Source of the DNA: Candidatus Omnitrophota bacterium
Lineage (GTDB): Bacteria; Omnitrophota; Omnitrophia; Omnitrophales; Danuiimicrobiaceae
DNA: 16,749 nt
Direction: 5' to 3'
Assembly (NCBI GenBank): GCA_016206815.1
Contig: JACQQT010000003.1
Span: forward strand, 1 to 16,749
The notes beneath the pieces were generated by a model, which was not told where the DNA came from, did not search any database, and worked only from the letters and a program-made list of their open reading frames with translations. This document shows, one piece after another, positions 1-8,083 of this stretch (positions are counted from its first letter, which is position 1; every line of letters begins with the position of its first letter). Position numbers and translations under genes: made by a program.

Positions 1-318
1 CGGAAAGTCATCGTTCTGGGTGATATGCTGGAGCTTGGCAGCGAAGCGCACGCTTACCATGAGGCGTTGGGAAAGCATTTGGCCGAGAAGGGTTTCTCAC
101 TCGCCATCGGCGTGGGCCCCATGAGCCGGGCGGTTTTGGACATTTTGGACGGTACGACGACGGCTCATTTTCCGGAGGCCAAATCCGCGGCTCAATTTTT
201 GGTTTCGGCGCTTGAAGACCAAGATGCCATACTCATTAAAGGCTCGCATGGCATGCGGCTCGATCAAGTAAAATGTTTTTTGGACGATTATATTAAGCGA
301 ACGGCAACTTTGGTGTAA
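1..318 (+). CDS. murF: UDP-N-acetylmuramoyl-tripeptide--D-alanyl-D-alanine ligase, 3' end (partial)
   Basis: The reading frame is open from the first base and ends at TAA 316-318, so only the last 105 residues are present. MurF adds D-Ala-D-Ala to the UDP-MurNAc-tripeptide in the cytoplasm, the last soluble step of precursor synthesis. The visible part is the C-terminal Mur-ligase domain. It opens with a VLGDMLELG stretch, a hallmark of MurF C-termini, followed by an alternating alpha/beta pattern and a late KGSHGMRLD segment like the family's KGSR/KGS-x-x-M region. The ATP-binding and central domains lie upstream of the window. An in-frame ATG at 25 is internal and not the start. mraY begins 9 bases after the stop. 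Gene order (murF-mraY) supports the call. The family assignment rests on the motif and context, because most of the protein is missing. Confidence 0.9.
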   Translation, partial: RKVIVLGDMLELGSEAHAYHEALGKHLAEKGFSLAIGVGPMSRAVLDILDGTTTAHFPEAKSAAQFLVSALEDQDAILIKGSHGMRLDQVKCFLDDYIKRTATLV

Positions 319-327
319 GGTCTAATC

Positions 328-1416
328 GTGCTTTATTACTTTCTTTATCCCCTAAGGGACTATCTATTTTTTTTCAACATCTTCAAGTACATCACGTTCC
401 GCGCAGTCGGTGCGAGCGTGACGGCTTTCCTGATTGCCATTTTTCTCGGTCCTTTTGTGATCCGATGGCTCGCGCGCTTTCGCGTCATGAATGAAACCAA
501 ACGGGAACATGCCGATAAGATTCATTCGTTTTATGAGGCCAAGGATAAAATCCCGACGATGGGCGGCGTGTTGATCGTCGGCAGCCTGTTGGTTTCCAAT
601 TTGCTATGGGGAGATTTAAGCAACCGGTATCTTTGGATTTTGCTCCTGGTGGTGCTGTGGTTCGGCGCGATCGGATTTGTAGATGATTTTTTGAAATTAA
701 AAAACGGCAATACGCGCGGCTTATCCAGTCTGGTGAAGCTGATTGGGCAGTTTGTTTTGGGCATTAGTCTCGGGACGTTCTTGTATCTGGACGGGACGTT
801 TCCTAAACTTTTGTATATCCCGTTTTTAAAAGAAGTGACGATTTATCTTGGGATTTGGTTTGTGCCGTTTATCGTGTTGGTGTTGGTCGGAACTTCCAAT
901 GCTTTGAATCTCACGGACGGTTTAGACGGCCTTGCGGTCGGGTGCCTCGCGTTTGCGGCGGGCGCGTTTGCAATTCTCACTTATTTGGCGGGACGGGCGG
1001 ATTTTGCCGAGTATTTGGGCATTCCGTACGTGATCGGGGCCAGCGAGCTTGCCGTCTTTTGTACTTCTTTGGTGGGCGCCGCCGTGGGGTTTCTCTGGTA
1101 TAATTCGTATCCCGCTACGGTGATGATGGGAGATACCGGGTCGCTTTCACTCGGCGGCGCGTTGGGAGCCGTTGCGATTTTAATTAAGAGTGAGCTGGTG
1201 CTTTTGATTGTGGGAGGGATTTTCGTCTGGGAGGCGCTTTCCGTCATTCTTCAGGTGATGAGCTTCCGGCTGTTTAAAAAACGCGTTTTTTTGATGTCGC
1301 CTTATCATCATCATTTGCAGCTCAAAGGGCTGGAGGAATCTAAAGTGACGATTCGGTTGTGGATTGTTGCCTTTATCCTTGCATTAATCGGTTTAAGTAC
1401 TTTAAAATTACGGTAA
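328..1416 (+). CDS. mraY: Phospho-N-acetylmuramoyl-pentapeptide-transferase
   Basis: MraY transfers phospho-MurNAc-pentapeptide from UDP to undecaprenyl phosphate, making lipid I at the inner face of the membrane. The 362 residue product has the family's usual length and about ten hydrophobic segments. Diagnostic motifs are all visible: the Asp pair D119-D120 in FVDDFLK, NLTDGLDGLA at 194-203 with D197 and D200, MGDTGSLSLGG further on, and the PYHHHLQLKG loop with H327-H329. These acidic residues and histidines are the known magnesium and nucleotide site. The start is GTG at 328, preceded by AAGG (317-320) inside the murF stop region. No ATG in the frame lies close enough upstream. The stop TAA shares its last base with the murD ATG. 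High certainty. Confidence 0.97.
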   Translation: MLYYFLYPLRDYLFFFNIFKYITFRAVGASVTAFLIAIFLGPFVIRWLARFRVMNETKREHADKIHSFYEAKDKIPTMGGVLIVGSLLVSNLLWGDLSNRYLWILLLVVLWFGAIGFVDDFLKLKNGNTRGLSSLVKLIGQFVLGISLGTFLYLDGTFPKLLYIPFLKEVTIYLGIWFVPFIVLVLVGTSNALNLTDGLDGLAVGCLAFAAGAFAILTYLAGRADFAEYLGIPYVIGASELAVFCTSLVGAAVGFLWYNSYPATVMMGDTGSLSLGGALGAVAILIKSELVLLIVGGIFVWEALSVILQVMSFRLFKKRVFLMSPYHHHLQLKGLEESKVTIRLWIVAFILALIGLSTLKLR

Positions 1417-2696
1417 TGAAGCAGATCCAATTGGAGGGAAAAAAAGTTTGCGTGCTGGGCGCCGGCGAAACCGGGGTCCAAAGCGCGTTATTTCTGAAAT
1501 CCCGCGGCGCCTCCGTTTTTTTAAGCGAATTGAAGCAAAGCCGGGACATGCAGGAAGCGAAGAAGCAGCTGGAGGGGGCCGGCATTGCGTGCGAGTTTGG
1601 AGAGCATGATTGGGAAGAGATCCGGCATTACGAGCTGGTGATTATCTCACCGGGAATTCCGCCTTCGGTTCCCATTTATCAGAAAATCGCGCGGGCGGGA
1701 ATTCCGATGTGGAGTGAAATCGAACTGGCTTATCGCGCCTCCGAATCTCCCATTATTGCGGTCACCGGCAGCAACGGGAAAACGACCGTCACCACGTTGA
1801 TTCGGGATGTGCTGCGCGCAGGCGGCCGATCGGCCGAAAGCTGCGGCAATATCGGCAATTCGTTTGTCCGGGAAGTGGAGAAGCTCGGGCCGGAGACGAT
1901 CGCGGTGGTGGAAGTCAGCTCCTTTCAACTGGTACACATTGACCAATTCACACCGCACATTGCAGTTCTCCTCAACCTGAGTCCCAACCATCTCGACTGG
2001 CACGGCAGTTTTGACCGCTATGCGGAGATGAAATTTAGAATTTTCAAAAATCAAACCAAAGCGAACTATGCCCTCATTAATCAATCGGATTCTGAAAGTG
2101 CCCAACGTTCGAAGGAACTGAATGCGCAAGTGGTTTATTTTGACGGCCAGGACCTCGAAAATCCGAATTACGGCGCGATTTACAAAGTAGCCGAACTTTA
2201 TGGAATTGATTCAAACATCGTGCGGTCTGTTTTGGAAAATTTTTCGGGGTTGGAGCACCGGTATGAAGACGTCGGAAATGTTTTAGACGTTCGCTACATT
2301 AATGACTCCAAATCCACGACGATCGCTTCCTTAAGCTGGGCCTTGGAGCGGGTGCCGGCTCAAGCGGTTTTGGTTGCGGGCGGCCGGCACAAAGGAGGCA
2401 ATTTCAAGACGCTCAGGGATTTGGTGAAACGAAAAGTGAAATTTTTGATTCTGATCGGTGAAGCCAAAAAAGAAATCGAAGCGGCCTTTGGCGATTTGGT
2501 TTCGATTTATAGTGCGGACACCTTAGAAGAAGCGCTTCGGGCGGCGCGATCGGTCAGCCGCTCGGGCGATACGGTTTTATTTTCGCCGGCTTGCGCCAGT
2601 TTTGATATGTTTCGTGATTACCAGGACCGCGGTGAACAGTTCAAACGTATTTTATCCACCTGGCGGGATACGCTTGTTCCTACCTCAAGTCAGTGA
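1416..2696 (+). CDS. murD: UDP-N-acetylmuramoylalanine--D-glutamate ligase with a shortened central domain
   Basis: MurD adds D-glutamate to UDP-MurNAc-L-Ala using ATP in the cytoplasm. I chose ATG 1416, which overlaps the mraY stop by one base (TAATG). It gives the standard N-terminus with a GAGETG nucleotide-fold loop; an ORF start at 1359 would lie inside mraY. At 426 residues it is a little short. Visible motifs are the P-loop VTGSNGKTT (116-124, K122), LSPNHLDWH, NDSKSTT with N296-K299, and a C-terminal FSPACASFDMF with RGEQF. The oddity lies between residues 239 and 260. There the chain passes directly from VVYFDGQ to a helix resembling the one after the usual GxHNxxN motif. About 30 residues seem absent, and the HN pair is replaced by L247-E248. 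The frame is intact. The identity is secure; the significance of the contraction is not. Confidence 0.95.
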   Translation: MKQIQLEGKKVCVLGAGETGVQSALFLKSRGASVFLSELKQSRDMQEAKKQLEGAGIACEFGEHDWEEIRHYELVIISPGIPPSVPIYQKIARAGIPMWSEIELAYRASESPIIAVTGSNGKTTVTTLIRDVLRAGGRSAESCGNIGNSFVREVEKLGPETIAVVEVSSFQLVHIDQFTPHIAVLLNLSPNHLDWHGSFDRYAEMKFRIFKNQTKANYALINQSDSESAQRSKELNAQVVYFDGQDLENPNYGAIYKVAELYGIDSNIVRSVLENFSGLEHRYEDVGNVLDVRYINDSKSTTIASLSWALERVPAQAVLVAGGRHKGGNFKTLRDLVKRKVKFLILIGEAKKEIEAAFGDLVSIYSADTLEEALRAARSVSRSGDTVLFSPACASFDMFRDYQDRGEQFKRILSTWRDTLVPTSSQ

Positions 2697-3796
2697 CCAA
2701 CGAATCCAAAGGAATCGTTCTGACGATGTTCACCCTGGTGGCAATCGGGGTGGTGATGACCTACAGTGCAAGCGCCGTTTACGCCGCCCAGGTGTTTGAT
2801 AGTCCTACCTATTTTTTGCGCCGCCAGCTTTTTTATGTGGTGATCGGAACCGCTCTTTTTTTGGCGAGCACCTCCGCGGATCCGGAATTCTTAAGAAAAC
2901 ACTCCCGGCTTTTGATCGGCATAGCCATCTTGCTGTTGATGGCAGTTTTTGTGCCGTTCCTGGGACACGCCGCAGGAGGTGCTCGGCGATGGATCCGCCT
3001 GCCGTTTGTCAATTTCCAGCCCGTTGAATATACGAAGCTGGCGATGTGTGTCTACCTGGCCGACTATCTTTCCCGGAAGAAACAGGCGATTACCAAAGGA
3101 TCCGTTAACGTGTTTTTGACGCCCTCGATTTTGATGTTCTTCATTTTCATTCTGGTGATCGCGCAGCCGGACTTGGGGTCCTGTATTTTCCTCTTTTTGC
3201 TGATGGGGATTTTGTTTTTTCTTTCAGGCATCCGGTTCCGTTACGTTTTGTTAGCTGCGTTCCTTCTCGTTTCGATGCTGGTCGTTTTGATTTGGATGGC
3301 GCCTTACCGGATGAACCGGATCACCGCCTACTTAGATCCGTGGAAAGATCCAAAAGGAAGCGGATTTCAAATTATCCAATCCTTCCTCGCGTTTGGTTTG
3401 GGCGGGATCAAAGGCGTGGGGTTGGGGCAGAGCACGCAGAAATTATTTTACCTGCCGCAAAGCCACACGGATTTTATTTTTTCGATCATCGGCGAAGAGT
3501 TGGGACTGATCGGGGCGTTAGCCGTCATCGGTCTTTACGCTGTTTTTTTCTTTTTTGGAAATCGATTGGCGCAGCGGTGCCGCGATCCGTATCTGCGCCT
3601 TTTGGCTTTTTCGCTGGTTATTTTTATTACCCTTCAAGCGTTGATTAATTTATTGGTGGCCACCGGGTTGATTCCGACGAAAGGCCTGCCGCTTCCGTTC
3701 GTCAGTTACGGCGGAACCGCGCTCGTTTTTCATATGATCTCCGTTGGTTTGCTGGTGGCGATCGATAAGCGATCAAATTTTTACAGGAAGCGATGA
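2693..3796 (+). CDS. ftsW: Septal peptidoglycan glycosyltransferase FtsW (SEDS family)
   Basis: This 367 residue polytopic membrane protein belongs to the SEDS family (FtsW/RodA/SpoVE), which polymerises lipid II into glycan strands with a partner class B PBP. Family signatures are visible: RRWIRLPFVNFQPVEYTKLA in the first third, IAQPDLGS, a long loop with YLDPWKDPKGSGFQ, SHTDFIFSIIGEELGL at about 257-272 (D260 at the conserved catalytic-site aspartate), and PFVSYGGTAL near the C-terminus. The position between murD and murG argues for FtsW over RodA. The start is GTG 2693, overlapping the murD TGA by four bases. An in-frame ATG at 2726 is possible, but it would trim the first cytoplasmic residues before the first helix. 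The stop overlaps the murG start. Confidence 0.95.
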   Translation: MTNESKGIVLTMFTLVAIGVVMTYSASAVYAAQVFDSPTYFLRRQLFYVVIGTALFLASTSADPEFLRKHSRLLIGIAILLLMAVFVPFLGHAAGGARRWIRLPFVNFQPVEYTKLAMCVYLADYLSRKKQAITKGSVNVFLTPSILMFFIFILVIAQPDLGSCIFLFLLMGILFFLSGIRFRYVLLAAFLLVSMLVVLIWMAPYRMNRITAYLDPWKDPKGSGFQIIQSFLAFGLGGIKGVGLGQSTQKLFYLPQSHTDFIFSIIGEELGLIGALAVIGLYAVFFFFGNRLAQRCRDPYLRLLAFSLVIFITLQALINLLVATGLIPTKGLPLPFVSYGGTALVFHMISVGLLVAIDKRSNFYRKR

Positions 3797-4890
3797 ACGA
3801 CAAAGACACGGTTCGAGTTTTAATTTGCACGGGCCCGACCGGCGGACATTTTTTCCCGGCCTTAAGCTGCGGCGAAGCCTTGAGAAAGGAATATCCGCAA
3901 AGTGAAATCCACTTTCTCCTGAACCGGATTCCCTGGTTTACAAAAGACATTCAACGTGAGAAATTCGTTCAATTCCACCTCATTCCTTTCCGGACGCCTC
4001 CGGGCCTCTTTTCTTTCAAGTTCCTCTTATTTTTGCTAGAATACGGCGTTGCTATTTTGCGGACGTTTTTTCTCTTTCTCAAAATCCGGCCGAAGCTGGT
4101 CATCGGCTTCGGCAGCTACGGTTCGGTTGCGGGCGTTTTGTGCGGGGCATTGTGGGGTCGGCCGATCCTGCTTCATGAGCAGAATGCTTCCTTCGGCCGG
4201 GCCAATCAGTTTCTGGCGCCGTTTGCCGCCCGGATTGCGGCCAGTTTTCCGGAAACCGAAGGCGAGCTGGAGAGAAGCAAAGTTTTTTTAAGCGGGTATC
4301 CGCTGAGGCGTTTTTCGATGCACGAGAAGCCGGCGGGCAAAACACGGTTCACCATGATGGTGTTGGGCGGTTCGCAGGGGGCCCGCTCGCTCAACGACGT
4401 GTTTTTATCTGCACTCGAGGGGTTTAGCGCTGAAGAAAGAGCCGATTTTGCCGTTATACATATTGTCGGAAGTGATGATCCGGACCGGATTCGCGGCATT
4501 TATCGCCGGCTTGGGATTTGGGCAGAGGTGATTAAATTTTCAGACCGGATTTTTGAGTGGTACCAATCAGCCGATCTGGTCGTATCGCGCGCCGGTGCCG
4601 GCACTATCTTTGAACTGGCTCAATTCGGCAAAGCAGCCATCGTGGTGCCTTATCCGTACGCTTATGCGCATCAAAAGGTGAACGCTGCTTATTTAGAACG
4701 TTCCGCGAGTGCACGGTGCATAGACGAAAGTCAAATCTCTCCGTTGTGGTTGGGCCAGAGCATTCGCGAATTGCGAAATGACCCGGCCGCCAGAGAGAAA
4801 CTGGAAGAGAAGATGAGAGGTTTTGCGCAGCCTGATGCCGCCCGAAACCTGGCTCAAGCAGGATGGAAATTAATATGCGAAAAGAACTGA
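3793..4890 (+). CDS. murG: UDP-GlcNAc:lipid I N-acetylglucosaminyltransferase
   Basis: MurG adds GlcNAc to lipid I to give lipid II on the cytoplasmic membrane face. The 365 residue protein has the two-domain GT-B layout. The N-terminal loop TGPTGGHFFPA (13-23, H19) matches the family GGTGGH loop apart from the first glycine. It is followed by GFGSYGS (family GFGGYVS) and HEQNASFGRAN from H128. The C-terminal domain has GGSQGA (192-197), SRAGAGTIFE (265-274) with the UDP-GlcNAc contacting glutamate E274, and AHQKVNAAYLE with H293, Q294 and N297. ATG 3793 overlaps the ftsW TGA in an ATGA, with AGGA at 3785-3788 as ribosome site. Two loop positions differ from consensus, but all key polar residues remain. 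The call is firm. Confidence 0.95.
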   Translation: MNDKDTVRVLICTGPTGGHFFPALSCGEALRKEYPQSEIHFLLNRIPWFTKDIQREKFVQFHLIPFRTPPGLFSFKFLLFLLEYGVAILRTFFLFLKIRPKLVIGFGSYGSVAGVLCGALWGRPILLHEQNASFGRANQFLAPFAARIAASFPETEGELERSKVFLSGYPLRRFSMHEKPAGKTRFTMMVLGGSQGARSLNDVFLSALEGFSAEERADFAVIHIVGSDDPDRIRGIYRRLGIWAEVIKFSDRIFEWYQSADLVVSRAGAGTIFELAQFGKAAIVVPYPYAYAHQKVNAAYLERSASARCIDESQISPLWLGQSIRELRNDPAAREKLEEKMRGFAQPDAARNLAQAGWKLICEKN

Positions 4891-6272
4891 TCCGTTTGTT
4901 AGAACGCGGCAAGAAAGTTTTTCTGATCGGCATCGGAGGCGTGGGCATGAGTGCGCTTGCCCGAATTCTTGCCTCCCGCGGCCTGGACGTCAGCGGTTCA
5001 GATGCCAAAAAAAGCCGCCAGACACTTCAATTGGAAGCCGAAGGCATTCCGGTTTTCCTCGGACACGCAGCGTCTTTCGTCGAGCGCCCGGACTTCGTGA
5101 TTTATTCCTCCGCCATTGCAAACGATAATCCGGATTTTCAAAAAGTAAAATCCCTCGTGATCCCGCTCTATCACCGGGCGGAGGTGTTGTCGTTTTTGAC
5201 GAATCAGGTCATCTCGCTTGCGGTGACCGGCGCACACGGAAAAACCACCAGTGCGGCCATGACCAGTTTTTTGATGACGGAAGCGGGACTCAAACCCAGT
5301 TGTTTGGTAGGAGGCGAAATTCTCAATTACGGTTCCAACGTCATCCTCGGGGACCCGCATCTGTTTGTGAGCGAAGTAGACGAGAGCGACCGAAGCCAAC
5401 TTTATTTTTCACCCGATTTCGCTTTGATTACGAATTTGGATGCCGAACATTTGGATATCTATAAGGACATCACGGATATCAAAGATTCCTTTCAAAAATT
5501 CATCGAACAGATCAAAGAAACGGGCCACGTGACTTTCTGCCAGGACGATCCGCATTTGCGGGAAATTGCCTCCAAAGCTTCGGTCAGTGCTTCCAGTTTT
5601 GGTCTGACGCAAGAAGCCGATTTTTCGGTGAAAGACGCCGTGCTGGAGGGATGGCGTTCCCAATATGTTTTGATGGAGCGGGGCAAAGAGATCGATCAAG
5701 TTCGCTTGTCGATTCCGGGCCTTCACAACATTTCGAATTCGCTGGGTGTGATTGCGCTGCTCAGAAGTTTCGGGTTGAATTACGATCAGTTCCTAAAATT
5801 GATTCCGAATTTTCGCGGAGCCAGCCGCCGGCTGGAAATCAAATTAAATCAAAAAGACTTGATGGTGATTGATGATTATGCGCACCATCCTACGGAAGTG
5901 CTCGCCACGCTGAAGGCTGTCCGCGGTTTCGGCAAGAAAACCACGGCGGTGTTTCAACCGCACCGGTTTTCCAGGACCGCTCATTTGGCCGACGGCTTCG
6001 CAAACGTTTTCAGTGCAGCCGATCGGGTATTGCTGACGGACATCTACGGTGCCGGTGAAAAAAACCCGAATCAAATCGGCGTGGATTTAATTTTTGAGGC
6101 GGTGAAGAAGAGCGGGCATTCCAATGTTCGGATGATTCACCGCGAGCAGATTGTAGATTTTATGATGGCTCACCGGGACGGCGCGGAAGTCGTCGTTTTT
6201 CTGGGAGCGGGAGATATTGGAGAAATTGCGGATGAGTTTGCCAGCCGGTTTGAAAACGCCTATACGCACTAA
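4875..6272 (+). CDS. murC: UDP-N-acetylmuramate--L-alanine ligase
   Basis: MurC joins L-alanine to UDP-MurNAc with ATP, the first peptide step. The product is 465 residues from ATG 4875. The N-terminus has the Rossmann loop GIGGVGMSALA, then the P-loop VTGAHGKTT (117-125, K123), SEVDESDRS, LITNLDAEHLD, PGLHNISNSLG, FRGASRRLE, DDYAHHPTE (333-341), FQPHRFSRT and YGAGE. All three Mur-ligase domains are thus complete. Two starts are close: ATG 4863 (AGG directly abutting, no usable spacing) and ATG 4875 (GGA at 4865-4867, 7 bases away). I prefer 4875, but the longer form adding four residues cannot be excluded. Both overlap the murG end. The 3' end overlaps murB by 41 bases. Confidence 0.95.
   Translation: MRKELIRLLERGKKVFLIGIGGVGMSALARILASRGLDVSGSDAKKSRQTLQLEAEGIPVFLGHAASFVERPDFVIYSSAIANDNPDFQKVKSLVIPLYHRAEVLSFLTNQVISLAVTGAHGKTTSAAMTSFLMTEAGLKPSCLVGGEILNYGSNVILGDPHLFVSEVDESDRSQLYFSPDFALITNLDAEHLDIYKDITDIKDSFQKFIEQIKETGHVTFCQDDPHLREIASKASVSASSFGLTQEADFSVKDAVLEGWRSQYVLMERGKEIDQVRLSIPGLHNISNSLGVIALLRSFGLNYDQFLKLIPNFRGASRRLEIKLNQKDLMVIDDYAHHPTEVLATLKAVRGFGKKTTAVFQPHRFSRTAHLADGFANVFSAADRVLLTDIYGAGEKNPNQIGVDLIFEAVKKSGHSNVRMIHREQIVDFMMAHRDGAEVVVFLGAGDIGEIADEFASRFENAYTH
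6219..6222 (+). promoter_or_regulatory. Ribosome binding site deciding the murB start
   Basis: GGAG lies nine bases upstream of ATG 6232 and inside the murC coding region. It favours ATG 6232 over the longer in-frame TTG 6217, which has no comparable site, and over the downstream TTG 6250. Confidence 0.5.
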
Positions 6273-7155
6273 TGTTTCACTGAAATCTTATTCGACCTTC
6301 AAGATCGGCGGTCCGGCCCGTTTTTTTTCGGAGCCGGAGACCCGCGAGGGATTGCTTCAAGCGTTGGAATTTCGGCGGATGGAAGGGTTGCCGCTTCTGG
6401 TGATCGGCCGTGGTTCCAATCTCCTGATTTCGGATGCCGGTTTTTCCGGACTCGTCCTTTCACTGCGTCAATTTGAACCTTACCGGTATCAAGCGGATTC
6501 GGACGGTCTTTTCCACGTCTCAGGCGGGATGAGCCTTTTCAGGCTCGCAGCCTTAACCCAGGTGCATTCACTCGGCGGAGCCGAATTTGTGTGCCATATT
6601 CCCGGCACCGTGGGCGGAGCCGTCATCATGAATGCAGGTTTCGGCCGCCGGGGTCATGCGTACCGGGAAATGAAAGAGATTGTCGAATCCGTGACAGTTC
6701 TTGACATTGAGGCGAATCATACCGAGAGGACGTTACGGGCCCGAGACATTCGTTTTGAATACCGCAAAACCGATTTGCCGCCTCATGTGATTGTGTTGGA
6801 AGCGGTTTTGCGGCTTGCAGCAAAGCGGCAGGAATGGGTGGAGCGGGAAATTCGGGAAAACTTTGCGTACCGCAATTTAGTCCAAGACCTCCGTTTTCCG
6901 AGTGCGGGGTCAACGTTTAAAAATTCGAAGGATAGTTCGCTTTCGAGCGGCCAGCTGCTGGAACAAGTTCAGATGAAGGGGATGCAAATCGGCGGTGCCA
7001 GAGTGTCCGAACGGCATGCGAATTTTTTCTTGAATGTCGACCATGCGACAGCACAAGACGTTTTAAGTTTGATGGCCACTGCGAAAAAAAGAGTTTTTGA
7101 GAAATTCGGAATCCAATTAGAACCGGAAGTCCGGTACGTGGAAAGCAATGGATGA
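6232..7155 (+). CDS. murB: UDP-N-acetylenolpyruvoylglucosamine reductase
   Basis: MurB is the FAD/NADPH enzyme that reduces UDP-GlcNAc-enolpyruvate to UDP-MurNAc. The 307 residue product starts with TNVSLKSYSTFKIGGPA, the normal entry to the FAD domain. It continues with GRGSNLLISD, IPGTVGGAVIMNAG, and RFEYRKTD with catalytic-type R178. Then come PSAGSTFKN with S227 as the proton donor serine, RVSERHANFFLN, and a C-terminal EPEVR with E299 as the active-site glutamate. The form looks like the shorter type II MurB. The start ATG 6232 lies 41 bases inside murC, and GGAG at 6219-6222 supports it. The 3' end overlaps ddl by eight bases. Everything needed for activity appears present. Confidence 0.96.
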   Translation: MSLPAGLKTPIRTNVSLKSYSTFKIGGPARFFSEPETREGLLQALEFRRMEGLPLLVIGRGSNLLISDAGFSGLVLSLRQFEPYRYQADSDGLFHVSGGMSLFRLAALTQVHSLGGAEFVCHIPGTVGGAVIMNAGFGRRGHAYREMKEIVESVTVLDIEANHTERTLRARDIRFEYRKTDLPPHVIVLEAVLRLAAKRQEWVEREIRENFAYRNLVQDLRFPSAGSTFKNSKDSSLSSGQLLEQVQMKGMQIGGARVSERHANFFLNVDHATAQDVLSLMATAKKRVFEKFGIQLEPEVRYVESNG

Positions 7156-8080
7156 TCCGAAAAGTTTTGGGAAAGTCGGCGTCTTCCTGGGAGGACGTTC
7201 GCGCGAAAGGCGTATTTCGCTCCGCTCGGGACGCGCTGTCTATCAAGCGCTCAAGGCAGCAGGGGTGGATGTCGTGAGAATCGACACGGCCAATGGTTTT
7301 CGCCGCTGCTTTACTCGGAGGCCGCTGGATTTGGCGTTTATTGCGCTGCACGGTGCGGGCGGGGAAGACGGTGTCATTCAAAAGTTTTTTGCGCGGAAGA
7401 AAATTCCTTATGTGGGTTCGGACTCAAGGGCAAGTGCGCTTGCGTTTAACAAAGGAAGCGCCAAACGGTTGTTTCGACGTTCCAAAATTCTGACCGCTCC
7501 GTGTGATATTTTAACCCGCCAAAATTGGAAACGCGTTATTGGCAAGTGGACGCCGCCTTATGTGATTAAACCGCTTCAGGAAGGATCCAGTTTCGGAATC
7601 TTTTTCATCGAAGGGCGCGAGAGTCCCGCAAAACGAATTGTTGCGGCACTGAAACAATATCCGCGTCTTCTCATTGAGAAAAAAATTGAGGGCAGGGAAT
7701 TTACGGTCGGGATTTTGGGGAATCGGGCACTGCCTGTGATTGAGTTGCGACCAAAGCGCCGTTTTTATGATTTCAAGGCAAAATATACAAAAGGTTTTAC
7801 CGATTATCTGGTTCCGGCCCCTATTTCACGCGCTTTGGCGCATCGTTTGCAAGCCGTTGCGCTTCGTGCGCACCGGCGCCTGGGAATGCGCGATCTTTCA
7901 CGGGTTGATTTCAAGGTAGATCCGGCCGGCCGGCCCTACGTCTTAGAGATTAATTCGATTCCGGGATTTACGGAAATGAGTCTGCTTCCCAAAGCGGCAC
8001 GTCAAGCGGGAGTCGGTTTCACGGAACTTTGTTTAACGCTGCTTCGGATGGCAAGACAAAGAGCAAACAAGAAGAATTAA
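7148..8080 (+). CDS. ddl: D-alanine--D-alanine ligase
   Basis: Ddl makes the D-Ala-D-Ala dipeptide used by MurF. The 310 residue ATP-grasp protein shows GGRSRERRISLRSG at the N-terminus, LHGAGGEDGVIQ, and the ATP-binding YVIKPLQEGSSFG with K141 and S147-S148. It also has EGREFTVGILG, an omega loop YDFKAKY with K212-Y213, and the metal-binding end of the fold SRVDFKVD plus EINSIPGFTE (E267, N269). The tyrosine kept in the omega loop fits D-Ala rather than D-lactate as second substrate; this is inferred from known Ddl structures. The start ATG 7148 overlaps the murB stop by eight bases. The last residues are Arg/Lys rich. Confidence 0.96.
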   Translation: MDDPKSFGKVGVFLGGRSRERRISLRSGRAVYQALKAAGVDVVRIDTANGFRRCFTRRPLDLAFIALHGAGGEDGVIQKFFARKKIPYVGSDSRASALAFNKGSAKRLFRRSKILTAPCDILTRQNWKRVIGKWTPPYVIKPLQEGSSFGIFFIEGRESPAKRIVAALKQYPRLLIEKKIEGREFTVGILGNRALPVIELRPKRRFYDFKAKYTKGFTDYLVPAPISRALAHRLQAVALRAHRRLGMRDLSRVDFKVDPAGRPYVLEINSIPGFTEMSLLPKAARQAGVGFTELCLTLLRMARQRANKKN

Positions 8081-8083
8081 AAA

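Noticed and set aside
363..372. Homopolymer T run in mraY (and a similar one near 6310 in murB) as a frameshift or slippage site
   Set aside because: Both runs code Phe residues in frames that stay open with intact downstream motifs, so there is no sign of programmed or accidental frameshift.
1359..1415. An upstream ATG at 1359 as the murD start
   Set aside because: It would extend murD 57 bases into mraY with non-homologous residues. ATG 1416 gives the family N-terminus.
1647..2129. A 160 codon open frame on the minus strand within murD
   Set aside because: It lies fully antisense to a conserved gene, has no recognisable motif, and the plus strand protein explains the region.
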